From Phycisphaerae bacterium (GTDB lineage: Bacteria > Planctomycetota > Phycisphaerae > Phycisphaerales > SM1A02), in assembly GCA_002690755.1 (NCBI GenBank), contig NZFT01000085.1, positions 62,814-77,046 of the forward strand: a stretch of DNA of 14,233 nucleotides, read 5' to 3'. Shown one piece after another: positions 1-6,913 of the stretch. How positions within the stretch are numbered: position 1 is the first letter of the stretch; the number at the start of each line of letters is the position of its first letter. The translations under genes were made by a program, and so were the position numbers. The notes beneath the pieces are model-generated. The model did no database searches, was not told where the DNA came from, and worked only from the letters and a program-made list of their open reading frames with translations.

Positions 1-1805
1 AGGAGTCGTTCGTTCGCCTTCCTGGTCGACGGGGCGGGAAGCGACAGGATCCGTTCGTGAGCGAGATTCCGGACCGTTCGTCGATAGAGGTCGAATTCCG
101 GGGCCGCGTGCGGCGCAAAGCCCGAATCGAACTCGTCGAGAACCTCGATCGCGGTCGTGGCGTCCGGCGCGGCGGCGATGATCCCGTCGATCAAGGGCAA
201 CGCGAACGGGTTCAGTCTCATCGCCTTCCGGATCCAGCGGACGCACTGACGCGACCGTTCCACTTCGTCAAGCGCGTCCCACGCCCGCCGAAGCACCATC
301 GCCTCGATGAACGCCTGGGGATCGTGATTCACCCCCCACGCGACCGACTGGTGGAACACCATCGGACGACGGCCGCCGACGTCGTCGTAGTTCCAACCGG
401 CGTGCACCGTGGTGACCTCGTCACCCCCCGTCGCGTATTGACCGCCACGACAACGAAAACGACCGGTCGCCGGATCCTGCTCCATGAAGACGATGGCGCA
501 GTGACCGGGCTGGCCCGCGGTGGACGCCGGAACCCCGCAGATCCGATGGGTCCGGGCGCCGATGTTCCCCATGGTGCCGCAGACGCCCCCGTCCTTCCAC
601 ATCATCTGGATCGATCCGTAGCTGAAGGGCAACGGCGCGATCCGCCGGGCCGACTGCATGTCGAACTGCTGGGCGATCCCGCCGATGTACTCGCCGTAGG
701 TCCTGAACTCGCCGTCGTCCCGGTACTTGATCCAGATGTCCTCCCGCTCCCGGAGCGGCTGGTCGTCCGCGGCGAGCATCATCAGGACCGGCCACGGTGC
801 GTCGATCGGAAATCGCGGCCAGACCCGGTCCGTTCCCGAGAAATCGTGACGATGATTCCGGATGAACCACGCCATCGATTCGCTCGGGGTCGGTGACGCG
901 TCCCGTTCCCGTGGCATGCGGCCCTTCGCACGGTACGCGTCGTGGAAGACATCGTGCGCCGCCTTGATCGAGGTCCGAAGCGCCTTGTCGCGAACCGCCG
1001 CGGTCGACGCTCGATGGACGACCCGGTCGCCGCATTCGAGGACGACTTCGGGATGCCCGTTGGCCGCGAGGTAGGCGTTGAACTCCGCCTGCAGCGCGGC
1101 TGATGCGATGACGTCGGCGCCGACGAGTCCTCGCTCCACCGTCCTGCGGACCTTGACGGGCTTGCCGCGCGGTTTTGCGATTCCACGATCGTCGTACTCG
1201 AGCGGCGGAAGTTCCCTGACCTCGACCTCCACCTCGATCGGGGGATGGTCCTCGAGGAAGTTGATCACATGATCGAAGACGTCGAGGTCACGCCCGGGAT
1301 CCGCGGTGTCCACCGGGATCCGGGGATCACCGGGACATTCGAGCACGAGCGCCGGACGCGGGGTGACGTCGGGGAGATCGTCGCCGGGGATCCCGGTGTC
1401 GCCGTCGTTCCAGCCCGATGCCTCACGATCGGAGGATGCGTAGGAACCCGCGATCGCGAAGGCCACGGCGAGCTGGGTGTGCTCCTCCCGGACGACCGAC
1501 TTCCCCAGGTCGATCTCCAGGGAGCGCAGAGCCAGCAACACGGGAAGCGGATCCGCGCGACAACCGTAGACCGACGCCTTGAGCGTCGGATCCCCGTCGA
1601 TCCACGCGATGAAGTCCGACGGCAGCTCGATGCCTCGTTCACGACACGCGGCGAGCGTCCGCTTTCGAGCGTCGGCGACGTGCCGGTCGGCCGTCCGGTC
1701 GGCGCCGGAAGATCCGGCCGAGGCGGGATCGCCGATGGACAGGAACATCGAAAGCGCCAGCAGGCAGGCGCCGAGCCGTGCGACGGGTCGGAAGCGATGC
1801 GACAT
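1..1805 (-). CDS. Large secreted protein with a Cys/His core (transglutaminase-like?), C-terminus cut by window edge
   Basis: The reading frame is open from an ATG at 1805 to the left edge, giving about 601 residues with no stop, so the C-terminus is missing. The start is supported by GAGG at 1814-1817, 8 bases upstream. Residues 1-30 form a Sec signal peptide: basic start, hydrophobic core LLALSMFL, then ASA followed by G31 as probable signal peptidase I site. The protein is therefore exported. No catalytic family is recognised over most of the length. Around residues 405-441 there is a Gly-Gly-Val-Cys stretch with Cys409, then a GQPGHC stretch with His435. This resembles the Cys/His core of transglutaminase-like or papain-like folds, an inference from local pattern only. 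It lies 126 bases downstream of the aminotransferase gene on the same strand, so it may be co-transcribed or have its own promoter. Confidence is high that it is a gene and low on function. Confidence 0.85.
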   Translation of the reverse strand, partial: MSHRFRPVARLGACLLALSMFLSIGDPASAGSSGADRTADRHVADARKRTLAACRERGIELPSDFIAWIDGDPTLKASVYGCRADPLPVLLALRSLEIDLGKSVVREEHTQLAVAFAIAGSYASSDREASGWNDGDTGIPGDDLPDVTPRPALVLECPGDPRIPVDTADPGRDLDVFDHVINFLEDHPPIEVEVEVRELPPLEYDDRGIAKPRGKPVKVRRTVERGLVGADVIASAALQAEFNAYLAANGHPEVVLECGDRVVHRASTAAVRDKALRTSIKAAHDVFHDAYRAKGRMPRERDASPTPSESMAWFIRNHRHDFSGTDRVWPRFPIDAPWPVLMMLAADDQPLREREDIWIKYRDDGEFRTYGEYIGGIAQQFDMQSARRIAPLPFSYGSIQMMWKDGGVCGTMGNIGARTHRICGVPASTAGQPGHCAIVFMEQDPATGRFRCRGGQYATGGDEVTTVHAGWNYDDVGGRRPMVFHQSVAWGVNHDPQAFIEAMVLRRAWDALDEVERSRQCVRWIRKAMRLNPFALPLIDGIIAAAPDATTAIEVLDEFDSGFAPHAAPEFDLYRRTVRNLAHERILSLPAPSTRKANERL

Positions 1806-1931
1806 GGGACGTACCTCGGATGAAATCGGATTCGAGCGACGATCGGAGCGCCGGGACGACGACGTGGACCTTTCCAAGTCTGCCACAGATCCCCGCCGCT
1901 GACCAGTGTCGCACGTCCTCCACGCGATGAA

Positions 1932-3356
1932 TCACTGCATGGATTCGCGGAGCACCACCCCGGGGGCCCGCTGGAGCATTCCGAGCACGCCCCGAACCGC
2001 CGCCCCCCTGCCTCTCGCCAGTTCCTGCAACGATTCACGGAACGCCTCGACGATCCAGTCGACATCCTCATCGGAAATGACGAGCGGAGGTACCAGCTTG
2101 ATCACGCCGCTGCTCTTGCTCGTGGACTGGGTCAACAGGCGGTGTCGTTGGAGGAGTCGCATGACCAGGGCCTGGGCCACGAGGGTCAAAGTCCGATTCG
2201 CGAGCCCCGGCATGTCGATCGCCAGTGCCGGCGGATCGAGTTCGACGCCGATCATGAGACCGCGCCCCCGCACCTCCCGGATCCCCGGAACCGTCGCCGC
2301 GACGCCGCGGAGTCCGGCGACCAGCGCCGCCCCCATCCGCGCGGACCGCTCGACGATTCCTTCGTCTCGAAGGACGTGGAGCACCGCGAGGCCGTTGGTC
2401 ATCGCCAGCGGGTTCTCGCGAAAGGTCGAACTATGGACCACCGAACGCTCCACCGAGTCGAACACGCGATCGAAGATCGCGGCCGAACCGAGGACTGCGC
2501 CGAGGGGGATTGCGCCGGCCGAAAGGCCCTTCGAGACGCAGATCAGATCGGGCTCGACCCCGTCCGTCCGCGAAGCGAGCGCCGAACCCGCTCGTCCGAG
2601 CCCGGTCTGGACCTCGTCGGCGACGAGCAGCGTCCCCGTCGCGCGGCAGATCTCCGCGACCTCCTGCAACACCCCGGGCGGGTGTTGGACCACGCCCTTG
2701 CCCTGGACGGGCTCGAAGAAGAAGGCCGCGACGGACTCATCGGCGAGGGCCGCCCGAAGGGCGCCCGGATCGGCGAAGGGGACTTCGCGACAGCCGGGAA
2801 CCAGCGGCTCGAATCCACGACGAAGCCACTCGGCGCCGTTCATCGACAGCGCTCCGAAGGTCAGACCGTGGAACGCGTTCGACCAGTGGGCGAAGCCGGG
2901 CCGACCGGTCGCGGCCCGCGCGATCTTCATGGCCGCCTCCACGCTCTCCGCCCCGCTGTTCACGAAGAAGACGCGGTCCTCCGGTCGATCGACGAACCGC
3001 TTCAGGGAATCGGCGAGCGCGACCGCGAGTGGCGGCGTCTCGAACTGGATCAACGTGGGCGGCGCCGTCCGGAGGGCCTGCTCCAGCGCATCGCGGACCA
3101 CCGGGTGATCGCGGCCGAGCGACAGGCAGGCGAATCCGCCGATCGCGTCAAGGTACCGATCCCCCTGCTCGTCCCACAGGTACGGCCCTTCGCCCCGGAC
3201 GAAGCGCCGGTCGAATCCGACCAGCCGGAGCAGATCGTGGAATCGTGGATTCAGGTGCGCAGCGTATTCACGACCCGCATCGGGCCCGTAGGCATCGAGA
3301 ATCGACTGGAGATCGAAGGTCGCCATGGAAAGTCGTCGGCCGGGCCGGTCGAGCAT
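1932..3356 (-). CDS. Class III PLP-dependent aminotransferase (ornithine/putrescine aminotransferase type)
   Basis: A complete fold-type I, class III (omega) aminotransferase of about 474 residues, predicted cytoplasmic. It should move an amino group from a diamine, omega-amino acid or similar donor to a keto acid using PLP. Visible motifs, numbered from the upstream ATG at 3362, are NSGAESVEAA for phosphate binding, DEVQTG at 249-254 and the Schiff-base lysine K278 in VSKGLSAGA. The STFRENP segment is also typical. Substrate cannot be read from the sequence; acetylornithine, ornithine or putrescine are the usual relatives. I chose the ATG at 3356 because GGAG at 3364-3367 is 7 bases away, whereas it is only 1 base from the ATG at 3362. 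A third ATG at 3326 lacks a ribosome site. The upstream gene ends about 20 bases before the start, so the two are probably co-transcribed. There is no evident link to the pigment operon. Confidence 0.93.
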   Translation of the reverse strand: MLDRPGRRLSMATFDLQSILDAYGPDAGREYAAHLNPRFHDLLRLVGFDRRFVRGEGPYLWDEQGDRYLDAIGGFACLSLGRDHPVVRDALEQALRTAPPTLIQFETPPLAVALADSLKRFVDRPEDRVFFVNSGAESVEAAMKIARAATGRPGFAHWSNAFHGLTFGALSMNGAEWLRRGFEPLVPGCREVPFADPGALRAALADESVAAFFFEPVQGKGVVQHPPGVLQEVAEICRATGTLLVADEVQTGLGRAGSALASRTDGVEPDLICVSKGLSAGAIPLGAVLGSAAIFDRVFDSVERSVVHSSTFRENPLAMTNGLAVLHVLRDEGIVERSARMGAALVAGLRGVAATVPGIREVRGRGLMIGVELDPPALAIDMPGLANRTLTLVAQALVMRLLQRHRLLTQSTSKSSGVIKLVPPLVISDEDVDWIVEAFRESLQELARGRGAAVRGVLGMLQRAPGVVLRESMQ

Positions 3357-3363
3357 GGTCATG

Positions 3364-3367
3364 CTCC
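3364..3367 (-). promoter_or_regulatory. Shine-Dalgarno GGAG of the aminotransferase gene
   Basis: GGAG on the minus strand lies 7 bases before the ATG at 3356 and 1 base before the ATG at 3362. This spacing favours the internal start, two codons downstream of the longest frame. Confidence 0.55.
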
Positions 3368-3377
3368 ACGGACCGGA

Positions 3378-4163
3378 TCAGCCGTCGGATGCTCGCGTCG
3401 CCGACTTCAAGACCCCGGCGTGATCCACGTCGTTGTTGTAGAAGATGAACGCCGAGATGTCCCGGCTGTCGGTGAAGGCGACGGCACCGATGCCCTTCGC
3501 GAGGAACATGTACTTCCAGGCGGACACCGACGCCGGACCGATGCTTCCGTCGTACTTGATGCGGATGAGCCGAGTGTCGTAGGTCCCCTTCGGAACCCGG
3601 ACCTTCCACGAACCGAGATCCTCCCACTCGCACTTGACGGTGCCCGAGTAACTGGTGTCATCGGGTGAATCGATGTCGCAGATTCGAATCCTGACGTTCT
3701 CGCGCACCTGGTTTCCCGTCTTGCCCGCGAGGTGGACGATCGGTTCGGGCGGGTCGAGACGGATGATGAACGCGTTGGGCTTCGAGATGTCCGTGGCGGC
3801 GACGATGCCACGGCCCTTCACCGTCTTGAGATAGCGGGTGGTGCCGGACGGGAGTTCCATCGCCCAGCCCTTGCCGGGCGCATCCTTGGCGGCACCCGGG
3901 GCCCGCTCCAGTCTGGCCATCACGTGCTTGAGCGTCTTCGATTCGTCGCGCGGGTTCTCGTAGACGTACACCGTCGAATCGAGCGGCATCCACTCGTCGG
4001 CGTCTTCAATCGGCGGCGCCTCGCCCGGACCGATCACGACCCCGGGCAGGTGCTGCCGAATTCGGTCGGCGTCCTTCGAGGGCATGGTCTTCAGCGGATC
4101 GTCGAAATCGATTCCCGCCGTGGAGAGGATCGATCCGAGCACGAGTGCGATGAAAGTGTTCAT
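3378..4163 (-). CDS. Exported protein of unknown function
   Basis: A 261-residue protein that I do not recognise by family. From the ATG at 4163 it begins MNTFIALVLGSILSTAG, a short hydrophobic stretch fitting a Sec signal peptide, so a periplasmic or outer location is likely. A GTG at 4202 would add 13 residues in front of the signal and is less plausible. The mature part is soluble, with no further membrane segment, and looks beta-rich. The C-terminal portion (VPKGTYDTRLIRIKYDG, then SAWKYMFLAKGIGAVAF) recalls DUF3108-like periplasmic proteins, where VPAGTY-type strands precede a hydrophobic end; this is a weak resemblance. Only two cysteines are apparent, in IRICDID and VKCEWED. The gene sits directly upstream of the aminotransferase, and its start faces the glycosyltransferase gene across a 125-base divergent spacer. 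Confidence 0.8.
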   Translation of the reverse strand: MNTFIALVLGSILSTAGIDFDDPLKTMPSKDADRIRQHLPGVVIGPGEAPPIEDADEWMPLDSTVYVYENPRDESKTLKHVMARLERAPGAAKDAPGKGWAMELPSGTTRYLKTVKGRGIVAATDISKPNAFIIRLDPPEPIVHLAGKTGNQVRENVRIRICDIDSPDDTSYSGTVKCEWEDLGSWKVRVPKGTYDTRLIRIKYDGSIGPASVSAWKYMFLAKGIGAVAFTDSRDISAFIFYNNDVDHAGVLKSATRASDG

Positions 4164-4288
4164 GGGGACATCGTACCGGGGCGGGATCGAAAACCGAAAC
4201 ACCCACCGGTACGGGCCACCGACGTAGGATCACCGACTCCTCCGGCGGCCGAAGTCGCCTCCGGACCTCGCCGACGGGATTTTCGATC
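4164..4288. promoter_or_regulatory. Divergent intergenic region, presumed promoters for both flanking genes
   Basis: A 125-base spacer between two genes transcribed apart from each other, so at least one promoter for each direction should lie here. It contains an 8-bp inverted repeat (see next entry) and an A-rich patch GAAAACCGAAAC between the arms. I could not identify convincing -35/-10 boxes. Confidence 0.4.
4172..4213. repeat. 8-bp inverted repeat CGTACCGG / CCGGTACG, candidate operator
   Basis: CGTACCGG at 4172-4179 is matched by its exact reverse complement CCGGTACG at 4206-4213, with 26 bases between them. It lies inside the divergent spacer next to the start of the exported-protein gene. 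The spacing of the arm centres is about 34 bases. It could be a pair of regulator half-sites or chance in GC-rich DNA; no U-tract follows, so a terminator is unlikely. Confidence 0.35.
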
Positions 4289-5416
4289 ATGCCGGATCGC
4301 CTCACGACGACCAGCCGCTCCGCCGACGAGGCCGACGCACCACGCGTCGCGATCCTGATTCCCACCTACGACAACCGCGAAACCCTCGAATCCGTGCTGC
4401 GGGCCGCGGCGAGCCATGATCTTCCGCTGGTGGTGATCGACGACGCGAGCACCGACGGATGCGATGCGATCATCGCCGACCTCGAGCATCAAGGCGTGGT
4501 GCACCGGTCGTTCCGAGTGCCGCGGAATCTCGGGAAGGCGGGCGCGCTTCGCGCCGGATTCGAGCTCCTGCGCCAGACGGGATTCACGCATGCGATCACC
4601 TGCGATTCGGATGCACAGCACGACACCGATCTCATTCCGGTGTTCGCCGAGGCGATCCGACGATCTCCCGGCGTCTATCTGCTGGGTTGCCGATTTCCCC
4701 TCCACCCCGACCAGCCTCGGCGCAATCTGATCGGACGCACATCGAGCAACGTCGCGATCCGCGCCCACTGCGGACTCGCGATCGGCGATTCGCCATGCGG
4801 TTTCCGAGGCTGGCCCCTCGAACTCGCCGCGACGATCCCCGGTCTCTCGGGGCGATACGCCTGGGAGGAGGAGATGATCACCCGCGCCGCGTGGGCGGGA
4901 TGGCCGGTCCGTTCGATCGACGTCCCCGCGATCTACCACGCCCGCGACACCCGGGTGAGCCACTACCGATTCCGCCGTGACTGGTCGGAGGGAATCGGGA
5001 TCTACCTGCTGCTGCTCGGAGAAGCGCTGCTGCCGCGACTCCACCGCGGGAGCGCCGACCGTCGACCGATCCGCGGCTCGTTCCTCCGTCGTTTCGATCG
5101 ACTGCTTTCACCCGGACCGCTTCGCGGGCGGCGACCCGAAGCCGCGACCAACCGCTGGTTCCTGCTCGCCGCGATCCTGCTCGCGACACTCGTCGCGACG
5201 CTCGCCCCCGCTTCGTTCGCGACGATCGCGGTGATCGCATGGGCCGGATGGCGGTGGCACGCAGGCTTCGCCGCGATCGTGATCGCGGCCCTGCCTTCGC
5301 TCGACGCGACCGGCGTGTCGCGATCGATCCTCGAGTGGATCGTTCTCGCGGGGGGCGCATCGCTGCTCTCGGGATTCCTGCGACCGGGGCGTCGCGCGAT
5401 CGCCCCCACGCGGTGA
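4289..5416 (+). CDS. Family 2 glycosyltransferase with C-terminal membrane segments
   Basis: A 375-residue GT-A fold, family 2 glycosyltransferase, the only plus-strand gene in the window. Residues about 19-37 (VAILIPTYDNRETL) are the classic GT2 opening. VIDDAS near residue 50 contacts the nucleotide, and DSD at 106-108 is the metal-binding DXD motif. YAWEEEM near 190-197 is consistent with the acceptor-side acidic cluster. The C-terminus has three hydrophobic stretches (about 290-310, 311-333 and 346-363), so the enzyme is probably anchored in the inner membrane, working from the cytoplasmic face on a lipid-linked or lipophilic acceptor. The ATG at 4289 has only a weak GGGA at 4276-4279. 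The gene converges on the AMP ligase with 6 bases between stops. GT2 enzymes occur in many aryl polyene clusters, so a role in tailoring or anchoring the pigment is plausible but inferred; polyprenyl-phosphate glycosylation is an alternative. Confidence 0.9.
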   Translation: MPDRLTTTSRSADEADAPRVAILIPTYDNRETLESVLRAAASHDLPLVVIDDASTDGCDAIIADLEHQGVVHRSFRVPRNLGKAGALRAGFELLRQTGFTHAITCDSDAQHDTDLIPVFAEAIRRSPGVYLLGCRFPLHPDQPRRNLIGRTSSNVAIRAHCGLAIGDSPCGFRGWPLELAATIPGLSGRYAWEEEMITRAAWAGWPVRSIDVPAIYHARDTRVSHYRFRRDWSEGIGIYLLLLGEALLPRLHRGSADRRPIRGSFLRRFDRLLSPGPLRGRRPEAATNRWFLLAAILLATLVATLAPASFATIAVIAWAGWRWHAGFAAIVIAALPSLDATGVSRSILEWIVLAGGASLLSGFLRPGRRAIAPTR

Positions 5417-5422
5417 ATCGGG

Positions 5423-6913
5423 TCAGCCGTCGGACCCGCCCATCATCTCCATCAGCTTCCCCCGCAGCAGCTTTCCGGTGAGGGTCCGCGGCAGTTCGTC
5501 GAGGAAATCACAGGTCCGTGGACGCTGGTGGGGCGCAAGCTCGCGTTTCGCGATCGCCGCGAGATCACGTTGAATCGCCTGTCTCGACGCCGGATCGCCC
5601 GCGTTCGCGGCGACCACCACGACCCGGACCCGGGTCACCGTCTCGGTGAGCGGAAGCGGCACCACCGCGATCTCGCGGATCGCGGGATGCTCCATCAAGA
5701 CCGACTCGACCTCCGCGGGATTGACCTTCAAGCCGCCGACGTCGAACTGGATCTTCGCCCGGCCCGTGATCTCCACCCGGCCGTCTTTCCGCACCGTGCC
5801 GAGATCTCCGGTTCGGAAGTGCCCGTCGATCCGTCGCCCGGGGTCGACCGTCGCATTCCGGGTGTCCTGATATCCGGCGAACATCGCATCGCTTCGCACC
5901 ACGAGTTCGCCCGCGCCGGTCTCGGTCGTGACCGGGATCTCCCCCGCGTCCTCGTCGACCACGGACGCGACCCGTACCGAGACCCCGGAGACCACGCGAT
6001 CGTCGCCCCCGAAGCCGAAGGCGATCGTCCCGAGCTCCGTTGCGCCGTAGAGGTTCCCGGTCGGACAGCCCCAGGCCGCTTCGAAACCTTCGCGGACCGA
6101 CGCCGGGAGCGAGCTGCCGGCGGAGTACGCCAGCCGCAGCGCCGAACCCCGGCGACCGACCCGGGACGCCGCTTCCAGCGTCACGGGAACGCCGGGAAAG
6201 ACGGTCACACCATTCCCGAGCGCTTCCACCCCCGGACCGAGATCGAACCCGGCCTGGTGGCGGACCATGGCCCCGACCCGCATCGGCGCAAACACCCCGT
6301 GCTCGATCCCGTAGGCGTGCTGCATCGGAAGCGTGGCGAGCATCTCGTCCGCCTCATGCAGTTCGAGCACGTCGACCAGCGTCTTCGACACGCGATCGAT
6401 CGCCGCCGCGGTGCGGAGCGCCACCGATGGTCGACCCGTGGTCCCGGAACTTCGCAACAGGAGCGATGCGGCCCGCCCTCGGCCGAGCCGATCGATGCCT
6501 CCGGTGTCGAGGGGAATCGAGGCGGCGTCTGCGTGGAGATGGTGGAGCGGCGATGCCACAGGCGCCTCGGCCCACGGGCGCTGCGGATCCGTCTCGACGA
6601 CCACGTCGACCCGATGGGCCGCATGGAGCTTCGCCCGGTCCCGAGCGGAGGTCTCGATTCCCACCGGAAGCAGTCGACGCCCGGTGCCGAAGATCGCCAG
6701 CAGTCCCGACCAGTACCCGGGGCCGCCGGGACCGTGGAGCATCACGACCGCATCTTCCGGAGCGAGATCGTCGAGTCGTCCGGCGATCGCCACCGCATCG
6801 CGGAGGATCGAGGCCCGGGTCATCGTGCGTCCCGACGCGACGTCGAGCATCGCGATTCGATCCGGCGCCCGCTCGACCGTCGCGATGAAGTCCGCGATCA
6901 GCTCGGCAGCCAC
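5423..6913 (-). CDS. Aryl/acyl-AMP ligase of the ANL superfamily (aryl polyene starter activation)
   Basis: An adenylate-forming ligase of about 496 residues from the chosen start. It should activate a carboxylic acid with ATP and load it on a carrier thiol; here the likely substrate is the hydroxybenzoate made by the upstream chorismatase, as for the ligases of xanthomonadin and aryl polyene clusters. Motifs, numbered from the chosen start: A3 loop SSGTTGRPS at 155-163, YGATE at 289-293, then RTGDLG and a GRAKIQFDVGGLKVNP hinge, and the A10 lysine K481 in LTGKLL. The A3 loop ends in Ser163 where many relatives have Lys. The frame is open further upstream to 7078, but that would overlap 180 bases of a conserved flavoenzyme. 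The GTG at 6913 gives a 16-base overlap instead and a normal N-terminus (AELIADFIATVERAPDRIAM). It is the last gene of the operon; its stop nearly meets that of the glycosyltransferase. Confidence 0.88.
   Translation of the reverse strand: MAAELIADFIATVERAPDRIAMLDVASGRTMTRASILRDAVAIAGRLDDLAPEDAVVMLHGPGGPGYWSGLLAIFGTGRRLLPVGIETSARDRAKLHAAHRVDVVVETDPQRPWAEAPVASPLHHLHADAASIPLDTGGIDRLGRGRAASLLLRSSGTTGRPSVALRTAAAIDRVSKTLVDVLELHEADEMLATLPMQHAYGIEHGVFAPMRVGAMVRHQAGFDLGPGVEALGNGVTVFPGVPVTLEAASRVGRRGSALRLAYSAGSSLPASVREGFEAAWGCPTGNLYGATELGTIAFGFGGDDRVVSGVSVRVASVVDEDAGEIPVTTETGAGELVVRSDAMFAGYQDTRNATVDPGRRIDGHFRTGDLGTVRKDGRVEITGRAKIQFDVGGLKVNPAEVESVLMEHPAIREIAVVPLPLTETVTRVRVVVVAANAGDPASRQAIQRDLAAIAKRELAPHQRPRTCDFLDELPRTLTGKLLRGKLMEMMGGSDG

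Noticed and set aside
1764..1805. Lipobox-like LGAC near the start of the large secreted protein
   Set aside because: The Cys comes before the hydrophobic core rather than after it, and a signal peptidase I site (ASA before G31) is present.
1806..1931. Terminator between the aminotransferase and the large secreted protein gene
   Set aside because: I found no stem of useful length followed by a T-run on the minus strand; the spacer shows only the GAGG ribosome site.
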